Position numbers and translations under genes: made by a program. Below, in pieces: positions 25,200-33,341 of a stretch of 47,057 nt of DNA. This DNA is from Planctomycetia bacterium (GTDB lineage: Bacteria; Planctomycetota; Planctomycetia; Pirellulales; Thermoguttaceae). Where the stretch lies: contig JAUNBJ010000016.1 in NCBI GenBank assembly GCA_030535245.1, positions 1 to 47,057 of the forward strand. Reading direction: 5' to 3'. Numbering within the stretch: position 1 is the stretch's first letter; each line of letters starts with the position of its first letter. Below the pieces are notes generated by a model that was not told the DNA's origin, did not search any database, and worked only from the letters and a program-made list of their open reading frames with translations.

Positions 25200-25307
25200 G
25201 GAGAGCTTTCAACGGGGTGCGATCACCGTTGCCTGCAAATGGAGTGAGGGGCGTTAGCGCTGGCCTTTGGGCCGAAAAGGAATTTTCCTGAAATGCTCCC
25301 CTCCCGC

Positions 25308-25336
25308 TTGAAAAATCCATCTCGTATAACTATAAT
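25308..25336 (+). promoter_or_regulatory. Near-consensus promoter for the gene at 25375
   Basis: TTGAAA (25308-25313), a 17-base spacer and a perfect TATAAT (25331-25336). The start near 25343 gives a short leader with AGAAGG before the ATG. The 25200-25307 stretch holds only a partial repeat (GGGTGCGATCA near 25215). Confidence 0.75.
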
Positions 25337-25374
25337 GAACTTCAGCATGCGGAAAATTTTTAGAAGGCACCGGA

Positions 25375-26139
25375 ATGACTGAAGAAAATGAAATTTTTGA
25401 AATTCGATTTGATTTGAGAAGTAAATCGATTCCTGATTTGGAAGTTCGCCTGAAAAAACTGGGGATCCCGTTCGCTTTTAAGGTTTGGAAGCAGACGAGG
25501 CCATGGCTCGTGGGGGTTACCGACGCCTCTGCTGTTTTTTACACCTTGTTTCGTGGACAGGCTTTGTCCCTTGACCATGAATTCGCGTCCGCTTTGAAAA
25601 AACTCCAACCCTACCAAGAGGGTATTTTGCAATTTCAGAAACAAACGGATCTGTCGATGGGTGTCAGCATCGAAATTGTATTTGCAGGAAGCCCGCAGGA
25701 AATCCTACTGTCTGCAAGTACCTTTTCCGAGCTGCCGGAACCTTGTGACATTCTTTTTGATTTAAATCAGAATAAAAAATTTCGCCATGAAGCCAGCGAA
25801 TCGGAACTGGAGTGGATCGACCAACACGAATACGAATACTGGAACACGCCCATGCGTGTAACCTTTGTCGGCCCCGATGGAGAAGGAGAGATGGCTTACG
25901 ATGGAAGGACGCAGTGCCTTGATACGGCCGTGTCCGAAGCGTTCGCAAACCGGGAATCCCGCGGTGCCGCTAAAAATTCCGAAAAACAGGATATTCAAGT
26001 GACCATCCTTTACGATTTAAATCTTCTGGACCTTGCGTTGTTTCTGGAAATCGATACCGTAGAAAAAATCAAAAAACTCGGAAGTGGTCTGACCATCCGG
26101 TTTCAGAAAGATTCCGTTTTTCTTCGTCATGGCCGTTAA
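25375..26139 (+). CDS. Unrecognised cytosolic protein, 254 residues
   Basis: I do not recognise a family. The protein starts MTEENEIFEIRFDLRSKSIP, has no signal or membrane segment, and is acidic with balanced charged residues. Two parts look alike: an N-terminal module (about 5-120, FEIRFDLRSKSIPDLEVRL ... FAGSPQEILLS) and a C-terminal module (about 155-250, VTILYDLNLLDLALFLEI). Both begin with a beta-strand plus DL, which suggests an internal repeat of one alpha/beta fold. A near-consensus promoter and a ribosome site precede it, and codon use looks native, so it is very likely real. A GGCCGTT/AACGGCC inverted repeat (26131-26137/26163-26169) spans the stop and may end the transcript. No neighbour indicates a function. 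Confidence 0.7.
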   Translation: MTEENEIFEIRFDLRSKSIPDLEVRLKKLGIPFAFKVWKQTRPWLVGVTDASAVFYTLFRGQALSLDHEFASALKKLQPYQEGILQFQKQTDLSMGVSIEIVFAGSPQEILLSASTFSELPEPCDILFDLNQNKKFRHEASESELEWIDQHEYEYWNTPMRVTFVGPDGEGEMAYDGRTQCLDTAVSEAFANRESRGAAKNSEKQDIQVTILYDLNLLDLALFLEIDTVEKIKKLGSGLTIRFQKDSVFLRHGR

Positions 26140-26251
26140 AGTCCATCGCTTTGTATGGTGTGAACGGCCTGAAAGCGATCCTTGTACCCCCTTCGTACCG
26201 GGCCGACGGCTGAAATTTACCAACCCCCTTTTTTTCTAAAAAAAGAAAGGG

Positions 26252-26257
26252 TATAAT
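26252..26257 (+). promoter_or_regulatory. -10 box for the sugar porter gene
   Basis: GGG-TATAAT lies 42 bases before the ATG at 26299. The matching -35 position is only a T-run (TTTTTT, 26229-26234), so the promoter may be weak or activator-dependent. Confidence 0.5.
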
Positions 26258-26298
26258 GGGGCACTTGAAGTTTTTTTCATTCCATAACGGGGAACAAC

Positions 26299-27726
26299 AT
26301 GAGTAACGATTCTACCAAAGCGGTACGCTGGTCCGCACTAATTTACATTGTCATTGTGTCCGCACTGGGCGGGCTTCTGTTCGGATTCGACTCCGGCGTC
26401 ATTTCCGGCTGCGAAAAAGGGATTCAGACCGAGTATGGTCTGGATGGTTTCTGGCATGGATTTACCGTGTCGGTGGCGCTGATCGGAACCCTCATCGGCG
26501 CGTTCGGAATCGGGCGTCCGTCCGACCGTTTTGGACGCCGTAAAATTTTAATGGCAATGGCCATCCTGTACCTCATTTCCGCAGTGGGCTGTGCGTTTCC
26601 CCCCAACTGGGCGACGCTGGTTGTCATGCGGTTCATCGGCGGTGTGGCTATCGGCGGATCGTCGGTGGTGGTGCCGCTTTACATCGTGGAGATTGCTCCC
26701 GGCCCGGTGCGTGGGCGTCTGGTTGCCATGAACCAGTTCAACATCGTGCTGGGGATTCTGGTTTCGTACATTTCCAACTACTTCGTCGCACTGGCCATCG
26801 ACAACCAAACCGTCGTCTGGCAGTGGTGCGAACAGCTGGCCGCACTTTTCGCCAGCGGCATGACGGCAGAGGAAGTGAAATGGCGACTCATGTTCGGCGT
26901 GGAAGCGATCCCGGCATTCGCGTTTTTCCTGCTTCTGTTCTCGATTCCGGAGTCGCCGCGTTGGCTCATGCGGTTTGGACGACGTGACGAGGCGAAAGAG
27001 GTGCTCGAAACCATCGGCGATGCCGACCCCAACGCCACGCTCGACAGCATTGCCGCGTCGCTCTCCAATGCGTCCCACGGCGAGAACGTGCCCCTGTTCC
27101 AGAAGAAGTACCTCTGGCCGATTTTCCTGGCCTGGTCGGTCGCCATGTTCAATCAGCTTTCGGGCATTAACGCGATCAACTACTACGCCCCGCGGATTTT
27201 CGAGTCGTTCGAGATGGGCAAAAACGCGGCACTTGCCAGCACGATTGGCCTGGGGATGATCAACCTGACGTTCACGATTCTCGCGTTTTTCTTCATCGAC
27301 TGGTTCGGACGGCGTGCCCTGTTGATGTTTGGCGCTTTGGGAACGTGCGTTATGCACGTGCTGGCCGGATGGCAGAGTTCGCTGGGGACCAACGCCGACC
27401 CGTGGATTGCCATTCCCGCCATTTTGGGATTCATCGCGTTCTTTGCCGTATCGCAGGGGGCGGTTATTTGGGTGTTCATCGCCGAGATTTTCCCCAACGC
27501 CGTGCGGGCCAAGGGGCAGGCGCTGGGCAGCTTCACGCACTGGTTCATGTGTACGATCATTTCATGGGCATTCCCGATCATCGCGACGCTTTCCGACACG
27601 TCGTTGTCGTACGCGTTTGGATTCTTCGCCTGCATGACGCTTTTGCAGTTCTTCTTCGCCTGGCGGCTCATGCCGGAGACCAAGGGGGGCACGATCGAAA
27701 CGCTGGAAAAACAGATTGTGAAATAA
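26299..27726 (+). CDS. Sugar porter family MFS transporter
   Basis: This 475-residue inner-membrane protein has twelve predicted helices and the sugar-porter signatures: GGLLFGFDSGVISG in helix 1, GRPSDRFGRRKILM after helix 2 (the usual G-R-x-x-D-R-x-G-R-R, here with P-S), VPLYIVEIAPGPVRGRLV, PESPRWLMRFGRRDEA at the central loop, NQLSGINAINYYAPRIFE in helix 7, and a final PETKGGTIETLE. These identify a sugar:H+ symporter or facilitator of the XylE/GLUT kind. A loop of about 25 residues (WQWCEQLAALFASGMTAEEV) lies between helices 5 and 6. The alpha-galactosidase gene follows 159 bases later, suggesting uptake of galactosides or the released sugar. Confidence 0.92.
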   Translation: MSNDSTKAVRWSALIYIVIVSALGGLLFGFDSGVISGCEKGIQTEYGLDGFWHGFTVSVALIGTLIGAFGIGRPSDRFGRRKILMAMAILYLISAVGCAFPPNWATLVVMRFIGGVAIGGSSVVVPLYIVEIAPGPVRGRLVAMNQFNIVLGILVSYISNYFVALAIDNQTVVWQWCEQLAALFASGMTAEEVKWRLMFGVEAIPAFAFFLLLFSIPESPRWLMRFGRRDEAKEVLETIGDADPNATLDSIAASLSNASHGENVPLFQKKYLWPIFLAWSVAMFNQLSGINAINYYAPRIFESFEMGKNAALASTIGLGMINLTFTILAFFFIDWFGRRALLMFGALGTCVMHVLAGWQSSLGTNADPWIAIPAILGFIAFFAVSQGAVIWVFIAEIFPNAVRAKGQALGSFTHWFMCTIISWAFPIIATLSDTSLSYAFGFFACMTLLQFFFAWRLMPETKGGTIETLEKQIVK

Positions 27727-27744
27727 GGGTAATTTTAATGAGCG

Positions 27745-27822
27745 TCCTGAAAGTTTTTTGAAGGAGAGTTGGTGAGAACCCGGTAAACTTTTCACTATGG
27801 CTACAAGGGTTTATTTTCGTGA
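27745..27822. repeat. Dispersed repeat, shortened copy C
   Basis: It contains AAAGTTTTTTGAAGGAGAG and CTATGGCTACAAGGGTTTAT followed by TTTCGTGACGAAAC, both shared with copy B, but lacks the hairpin core between them. It looks like a copy with an internal deletion. Confidence 0.65.
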
Positions 27823-27885
27823 CGAAACAGTAGGATACGATCAATATCAATCAAATGTTGGCACAACACAACGAAAGGATTTGCC

Positions 27886-30027
27886 ATGATTTACACCGGA
27901 CTGGTTTTTTTACTGACACTGGGGCCGTGGAATATCGGGTTCGACGAGGAGACGTCGAAACTGTCGCTGGTCAACAACCAGCAGGAGATTACGGTCGAGG
28001 GAACGCTTTCGTTCCAACGCGGGGATCAGACGTGGAAAATCGTCGCCCCGCGGGATGCCGTGAAAACGCGGCTTGCGTTGTGCGACGGGAACAACGACCT
28101 TCAGGGCTACATCACGTTCCAGCAAAACGGAACGCGACTGGAGATGCTCTTTTCACACCGCACGCGGCAGTATTATGACGGCGTGCTGACGTTCGACGGC
28201 ACGATTCGGTTCCGCGACGAGAGCTTCCCCTGCCGGACGGTGGCGTCGGTGGAGGATCGGGTGCTTCCGTTGGCTTCGGGGAGGGCGGACTCGCTTCGGA
28301 ACGATTCGCTGTTTGCACCAAAGGAAGATTTGATGTTGAAAATCCGGGCGGCCAACCTGCGTTTGGACACCTTGGAAAACGGGGCGTACCACGTTTGCTG
28401 TTCCGGACGGATTCAGGAGACGGCAGAGGCGGTGTTCGTGCTGGATCCGGAGGTGAATTACTTCAAGAACCGGTACATTCCGTACTATCATCCGCTCAAT
28501 CGGGATCGTTGTCCGAAGCCGCCGACGGGGTGGATGTCGTGGAACCTCTATTTCGACAAGGCGACGGCAGAGGACAATTTGGCCGAAGCGCGGTTGGGAA
28601 AGAAATACCTCCAGCCGTTTGGGATGGAGTTCTGGCACATCGAGTCGTGGCAGGGAAATTCCGACCAGCTCCCGGTGTCGAATTTCTACAACCTGAATCT
28701 GGAAGTCAACGAAAAGCAGTTCCCCGAAGGGATGAAAAAGCTGGCCGACGATATTCGGGCGTTGGGATTTCGTCCGGGATTGTGGACGGCACCGTTCGGC
28801 ACGGGAAATAAGGAGTTTTACGAGCAGCACAAGGACTGGTTCCTGCATGGCAAGGATGGGCAGCCGCTGCGGACGTGGAACGGCGTTTACACGATCGACC
28901 CGTCGAACGATGAGGTGATCGACCACCTGCGGAAGATTCACGATATCGCGTCGCACGAGTGGGGTTACGAGTATTTCAAAATCGACGGCATGTCCGGCGC
29001 CGGCGGGGGGTATTGCGCCCACTTTTTCGAGCGGCCGTATGTGAAGGAAGCGTTCCAGAATCCGGAATGCCCCGACCCGTTTGAGCGGTGCGTGCGGGCG
29101 TTCCGCGAGGGGATTGGCCCGGATCGGGTGTTTCTGGCGTGCCAGGGGCATTTCTCCGGCCCGGAACCGAAATATGCCGACGCGTCGCGGATCGGGTCGG
29201 ACATCGTTCACCCGAACCAGCCGGTCAAGTGGTCCAACCTGCTGAACCAGGCGGGACGGACGATCAACCAGATTTTCGTGAACAACATCGTGTTTTACAC
29301 CGACCCCGATACGTTGCTGGTGAACGAGGCGCTTTCGCTTGAGGAGGCCCGCGTTTCGACCGTGATTGTCGGCCTCCCGGGGCAGATGATGTTTTCGGGC
29401 GACAAGCTGGCCGAATTGCCGATGGAACGGATGCGGCTTTTGCAGCAGACGTTGCCGGTGTGCGATATTCGTCCGGTGAAGCTGTATCCAATGTTCCACC
29501 TGATGCCGGTGTGGGATTTGAAAGTGGCTCGCGGCTGGGGAAAATACGACGTCGTGGCATTGTTCAACTGGACGGAAGAGGAACAGGACGTGCCGTTCAC
29601 GTTTGCCGAGCTGGGGCTGGATGCGTCGAAGGAATACGCACTGTACGAGTTCTGGACAAACACCTACGAGGGAACCGTTCGAGAGGGGTTTGAGAAGCGG
29701 ATTCCGGCCCACGCAGTACGGCTTTACGCGGTACATGAAGTGCAGGCGACCCCCCAGTTCTTGTCTAGCGACCGCCACATCACGCAGGGAGCGGTGGATA
29801 TTCAGGAAATGCGGTGGGACGACGCGGCAAAAACGCTTTCGGGCAAAGTGACGCTGGTGGCGAATAATCTCACGACGCTACGGTTCCGGATTCCAGACGG
29901 GTTCGCGTTCCGGAAGTCCGTTTCGGACGTCTCCTGCACCGCCAAAGTCGAAGCGGACGGCAAGATTCTGGCCGTGACGCTGGTTTCCGACAAAGCATGT
30001 GACGCGGCGTTTGAACTGGGCTTTTAA
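27886..30027 (+). CDS. Alpha-galactosidase-like glycoside hydrolase (GH36/GH27 clan)
   Basis: This 713-residue protein has an N-terminal beta-sandwich (to about 200), a TIM barrel starting PPTGWMSWNLYFDKATAEDN, and a C-terminal beta domain. The nucleophile Asp is in YFKIDGMSG (about 366, the clan's K-x-D). The acid/base is most likely one of the Asp in DASRIGSD (about 432-439). RPGLWTAPFG and GLPGQMMFSGDKL also fit clan GH-D. Such enzymes cleave terminal alpha-galactose from melibiose, raffinose or galactomannan; the exact linkage is an inference. The first 17 residues are hydrophobic (MIYTGLVFLLTLGPWN), but without basic residues or a clear cleavage site, so export is uncertain. The ATG has AAAGGA 9 bases upstream. 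Confidence 0.82.
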   Translation: MIYTGLVFLLTLGPWNIGFDEETSKLSLVNNQQEITVEGTLSFQRGDQTWKIVAPRDAVKTRLALCDGNNDLQGYITFQQNGTRLEMLFSHRTRQYYDGVLTFDGTIRFRDESFPCRTVASVEDRVLPLASGRADSLRNDSLFAPKEDLMLKIRAANLRLDTLENGAYHVCCSGRIQETAEAVFVLDPEVNYFKNRYIPYYHPLNRDRCPKPPTGWMSWNLYFDKATAEDNLAEARLGKKYLQPFGMEFWHIESWQGNSDQLPVSNFYNLNLEVNEKQFPEGMKKLADDIRALGFRPGLWTAPFGTGNKEFYEQHKDWFLHGKDGQPLRTWNGVYTIDPSNDEVIDHLRKIHDIASHEWGYEYFKIDGMSGAGGGYCAHFFERPYVKEAFQNPECPDPFERCVRAFREGIGPDRVFLACQGHFSGPEPKYADASRIGSDIVHPNQPVKWSNLLNQAGRTINQIFVNNIVFYTDPDTLLVNEALSLEEARVSTVIVGLPGQMMFSGDKLAELPMERMRLLQQTLPVCDIRPVKLYPMFHLMPVWDLKVARGWGKYDVVALFNWTEEEQDVPFTFAELGLDASKEYALYEFWTNTYEGTVREGFEKRIPAHAVRLYAVHEVQATPQFLSSDRHITQGAVDIQEMRWDDAAKTLSGKVTLVANNLTTLRFRIPDGFAFRKSVSDVSCTAKVEADGKILAVTLVSDKACDAAFELGF

Positions 30028-30054
30028 ATTGATAATTGACAATTGATAATTGTA

Positions 30055-30290
30055 GTGAACGCAGGAAACGCTTGGAGCCGTGGACGGAGCGAAGCGTAGT
30101 CCCGGAAAAACCGCCGCTGTTTTTCCACTCCTTCCGAAGCTACGGACTACGCCCTGCGTTCACGGCTCAAAGGTCGGCGTCGATTGATTCGCGTCGGCCT
30201 TTAGCCTGCCCGGTACGACCGGAAGCGACTACGGCTTTTCGCCGGTTGCTACATCACCAGAAGGCAGTCGCTTTCGCTTCTGCACTTTAC
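30055..30290. repeat. Nested palindrome plus dispersed repeat part
   Basis: GTGAACGCAGG (30055-30065) pairs with CCTGCGTTCAC (30153-30163). Inside, GCGTAGTCC (30094-30102) pairs with GGACTACGC (30144-30152), and GGAAAAAC (30104-30111) with GTTTTTCC (30119-30126). A second part (about 30190-30290) matches the GACTACGGCTTTTCGCCGG segment of copy A. A small TTGATAATTGACAATTGATA stretch (about 30030-30050) precedes it. No coding sequence lies between 30028 and 30359. Confidence 0.65.
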
Positions 30291-30359
30291 CGGAAAGCAT
30301 AAATCCCTTGTTTTGACCTACGGAAGCGGTTTTTAGCGGTATTTTAGAAAGTATCTATC

Positions 30360-30767
30360 GTGAAAAAGAGTTGTATTCTGTTGACGCTGGTTCTTTTCGG
30401 GGTCTGGTGTGTGGTTTTTCCGCTAACAGCCTGCCAAATGGGATGGGAAGTGGCGAAAGGGCAGACGCTGACGTTCCTCGCGTGCCTGTTTGGGGGGGTA
30501 ACGTCGGTCGTTTTTGTTAACAACGTGCGAAGCGTTTCGAACCCGACGGTAGCGGCTTTCGGCCCATTTTTAGGGATGATTCCCCGACTGGGGATTCCGG
30601 CAACTTTTTTGGTCTTTTCGATAATTTTTTATAGGGACCCCATGGACAGACGTTTACTTTTGGGTATAATACTCTCATATTTCGTATATTACCCAGTCAT
30701 GCTCGTGACGGAACTTTTTCTGGTTCTGCCGCGGGAGAAAGACAGCAGGAAGAATCATGACGAATAA
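30360..30767 (+). CDS. Small membrane protein heading the atp operon (AtpI-like position)
   Basis: This 135-residue protein starts with GTG and has four hydrophobic segments (about 5-27, 37-55, 64-90, 100-125) and a charged tail (PREKDSRKNHDE). The position, size and four helices correspond to AtpI or AtpR-like proteins that precede atpB and help to assemble the c-ring, but I see no clear AtpI sequence motif. It overlaps atpB by 11 bases. A TTGACC at 30313-30318 may be part of the operon promoter, but no -10 box fits well. Confidence 0.65.
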   Translation: MKKSCILLTLVLFGVWCVVFPLTACQMGWEVAKGQTLTFLACLFGGVTSVVFVNNVRSVSNPTVAAFGPFLGMIPRLGIPATFLVFSIIFYRDPMDRRLLLGIILSYFVYYPVMLVTELFLVLPREKDSRKNHDE

Positions 30768-31572
30768 TCCTTTGTCTCCCCAGGAATTGGGCGGCCATAT
30801 TGCGGATGGAACTTCCTTCCATTTCATTGGCGGCACGCATTTCGACTTGCCGCAGATTTGCGGGATACAGATTACCAAATTCATGGTGATCGAGCTTTTG
30901 GCGGCTGTGTTGATGATTCTGTTGTTTGTTCCGCTGGCGCGTAAGATTAAAACCGGGGAGCCGGTACGGGGGCGTCTTTCCAATTTGCTGGAAGTGTTTC
31001 TTCTGTTTTTCCGGGATCAGGTGGTGCGTCCATCGATTGGGCATGGGGCGGACAAGTTCCTTCCGATCATCTGGACGACGTTTTTCTTTGTGCTATTTAT
31101 GAATCTGTTCGGGATGATACCGTGTGGTGGTTCCCCGACGGCAAGTCTTTCGGTAACGGGCACGATGGCGGTCATTGCGTTTACGACGTTGGTAGGCTAC
31201 GGGTCGTACAAGCTGGGGCCGGTGAATTTCTGGCTGAAGCAGGTGCCGCACATGGACGTACCGTTTGCGATTGGCATTGTTTTGAAGCCGATGTTGTTTG
31301 TAATCGAGATATTTGGTCTTTTGGTGAAGCACTTTGTGTTGGCCATACGACTTTTTGCGAATATGTTTGCGGGGCACCTGGTGCTTGCGGTTTTCATGGC
31401 GTTTGTCGGAGCGACGGCGACGTATTGGGGGCTGTGGGTGATTGTATCGTTCCCGTCGCTTTTGGTGGTGATTGCCATTGATTTCCTGGAGATATTCGTC
31501 GCGTTTTTGCAGGCGTACATCTTCACGTTCCTGATGTCGTTGTTCATTGGGATGGCGTCGCACCCGCATTAA
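30757..31572 (+). CDS. atpB: ATP synthase F0 subunit a
   Basis: Subunit a forms the proton half-channels against the c-ring. The 271-residue protein has six membrane helices. The essential Arg lies in LAIRLFANMFAGHLVL (about 205-220), and the last helix contains LEIFVAFLQAYIFTFLMS, both standard. The N-terminal part (HFDLPQICGIQITKFMV) is typical of the a subunits I know. Its start overlaps the previous gene, with GGAAG upstream. Confidence 0.95.
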   Translation: MTNNPLSPQELGGHIADGTSFHFIGGTHFDLPQICGIQITKFMVIELLAAVLMILLFVPLARKIKTGEPVRGRLSNLLEVFLLFFRDQVVRPSIGHGADKFLPIIWTTFFFVLFMNLFGMIPCGGSPTASLSVTGTMAVIAFTTLVGYGSYKLGPVNFWLKQVPHMDVPFAIGIVLKPMLFVIEIFGLLVKHFVLAIRLFANMFAGHLVLAVFMAFVGATATYWGLWVIVSFPSLLVVIAIDFLEIFVAFLQAYIFTFLMSLFIGMASHPH

Positions 31573-31635
31573 AAATACAATTCAAGTTGTCATTCAATCA
31601 ATCATTTTTTCCTTTACCATTTCAGGAGAGAACAC

Positions 31636-32016
31636 GTGAAAAAGCTGACCATTGCTATGTTTGTGATGATGGTACTGTCCATCGTTTCGTACACCGTCGC
31701 CCAGGAAGCCGCCCCGGCTCCGGCCGCTCCGGCCCCGGCTGCCGCTCAGGAAGCTGCTCCGGCTCCGGCTGCTGAAGAAGCCGCGGCTCCGGCTGCGAGT
31801 CCCTGGAAGTTCTTCCTCATTCCGTTTGGATGTGGACTGGTCGTCGTCGGTGGTGGTTTCGGGATTGGTCGGATTGGTGCCGCCGCTGTGGATAGCATGG
31901 CGCGTCAGCCGGAATCCGCTTCCGCGATTCAGACGGCGATGATTTTGTCTGCGGCGTTGGTCGAAGGTGCCACGTTGTTTGGTCTGGTGATCTGCCTGTT
32001 GGGTTACATTCTTTAA
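31636..32016 (+). CDS. atpE: ATP synthase F0 subunit c with N-terminal signal-like extension
   Basis: Subunit c forms the rotor ring. Residues about 56-126 are a normal two-helix hairpin with the polar loop ARQPE (89-93) and the ion-binding Glu at 110 (ALVEGATLF). The position equivalent to the Na+-type Gln is not Gln, and Ser/Thr does not follow the Glu, so proton coupling is expected. Before the hairpin comes a 22-residue hydrophobic signal-like segment (MKKLTIAMFVMMVLSIVSYT) and an Ala/Pro/Glu-rich linker (about 23-55), giving 126 residues instead of ~80. Translation starts at GTG with AGGAGAG upstream. The extension is probably cleaved on membrane insertion. Confidence 0.93.
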   Translation: MKKLTIAMFVMMVLSIVSYTVAQEAAPAPAAPAPAAAQEAAPAPAAEEAAAPAASPWKFFLIPFGCGLVVVGGGFGIGRIGAAAVDSMARQPESASAIQTAMILSAALVEGATLFGLVICLLGYIL

Positions 32017-32083
32017 GGATGCGTTCCCAGCGGATTGCGAGAGTTGGAGCGGAATAACAGGTAAAAACAACAGGAACGTTTCC

Positions 32084-32698
32084 ATGAAATCACGACATTG
32101 GATCATTTTTTCGATGGTAATCGCGGTGTGCGGGCTTCTGTTCGCGTTCGGAGCCATGACGCCGGAGCTTCTGGCGGAAGGCCACGGCGAGGCGGGGGGA
32201 AATCCTCTGAATCCGCTGGAGGGAATTCGCGCGGACCTGGCCCTGTGGACCTGCGTGACGTTCCTGGTGGTCCTTGGCATTCTGTGGAAGTTTGCTTGGG
32301 CTCCGATAATGGAGGGGCTTGACAAGCGGGAGGGCTACGTGCTGGCCCAGCGGTCGGACGCGGAAAAGGCGAATGAGGATGCGAAGTCCCTTTTGGCCGA
32401 GTACCGGGCGCAGTTGGCTCAGGCGAAAAGCGAGATACAGCAGATGCGTGCCGAGGCTGCGGTGAACGCGGAGAAGGCGGCGACGCTTTTGATGAACAAG
32501 GCGAAAGCGGACATTCAGAACGAGCGGAAGGCGGCGTCGGCGGAGATTGCCAGTGCCAAGATTCAGGCTCAAAAGGAATTGGCGGCGACGAGTGCGAAGT
32601 TGGCGGTGGAGTTGGCGGGTACGATTCTGAAGAAGGATTTGGACATGGCCTCCCATCGGAAGCTGATTGACCAGACGGTAGCCAAATTCGGAAAGTAG
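32084..32698 (+). CDS. atpF: ATP synthase F0 subunit b
   Basis: The peripheral stalk subunit has 204 residues. It has an N-terminal hydrophobic segment (about 6-27, possibly a signal peptide), a second membrane helix (about 52-70, LALWTCVTFLVVLGILWKFAW) and a long Ala/Glu/Lys-rich helix (about 80-190) with KREGYVLAQRSDAEKANEDA. The two hydrophobic segments mirror those of atpE here, suggesting that exported N-termini are a habit of this operon's lineage. It is followed 8 bases later by atpH. Confidence 0.92.
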   Translation: MKSRHWIIFSMVIAVCGLLFAFGAMTPELLAEGHGEAGGNPLNPLEGIRADLALWTCVTFLVVLGILWKFAWAPIMEGLDKREGYVLAQRSDAEKANEDAKSLLAEYRAQLAQAKSEIQQMRAEAAVNAEKAATLLMNKAKADIQNERKAASAEIASAKIQAQKELAATSAKLAVELAGTILKKDLDMASHRKLIDQTVAKFGK

Positions 32699-32706
32699 AG
32701 GTTCGC

Positions 32707-33324
32707 ATGGCAACAGACGTTCAGGCGAAAGACGCGCGATTTGCGGCGGAGTTGTACGACGTCAACGCGGAGAAGATTGGCAAGGTGTATGCCGAGGCTC
32801 TGTTTGGGGTTGTGGACGACGATTTGTCGCGGGTGCGTGAATTGCTCGGCGAGTTTAAGGAATTTATTGACGACGTATTGGTGGTTCATCCCGGATTTGA
32901 GAAGTTGCTTTCCAGCCGACTGGTGGGAGCGGACGAAAAGATTGGGGTATTGGATCGCGTGTTGCAAGGTACGGCGTCGAGGGTATTTCTGGATTTTCTT
33001 CGGGTCGTGGCGCGGCACGAGCGGTTGGATTGTCTTCGGGCGATTTATACGGAATCGGTGCGTCGATATGACGAGCTTGGCGGTCGGATACGGGTTCAGA
33101 TAACCTCTGCGGTGGCGTTGGCTCCGGAGACGGTGGATCAGATAACGCAGGGATTGAGGAAGAAATTTGGCGACAAAGAGCTTCTGGTATCCTGCAAGGT
33201 GGATCCGGCGACGATAGGCGGACTGGTGGTACGGGTAGGCGATAGGATATACGACGGGTCGATCGCCACGCAGTTGGAAAATATACGTCGTAACATTGTT
33301 CAAAACTATGTGCCCGGCACATGA
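32707..33324 (+). CDS. atpH: ATP synthase F1 subunit delta
   Basis: This 205-residue protein joins the peripheral stalk to the top of F1. It has the helical N-terminal domain (YAEALFGVVDDDLSRVRELL; FEKLLSSRLVGADEKIGVLD; FLDFLRVVARHERLDCLRAI) and the C-terminal beta/alpha part ending VDPATIGGLVVRVGDRIYDGS, which is the family's most conserved motif. The N-terminus is about 20 residues longer than usual. Spacing to atpA is 17 bases. Confidence 0.92.
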   Translation: MATDVQAKDARFAAELYDVNAEKIGKVYAEALFGVVDDDLSRVRELLGEFKEFIDDVLVVHPGFEKLLSSRLVGADEKIGVLDRVLQGTASRVFLDFLRVVARHERLDCLRAIYTESVRRYDELGGRIRVQITSAVALAPETVDQITQGLRKKFGDKELLVSCKVDPATIGGLVVRVGDRIYDGSIATQLENIRRNIVQNYVPGT

Positions 33325-33341
33325 ATGACTAAGGAACGCTC

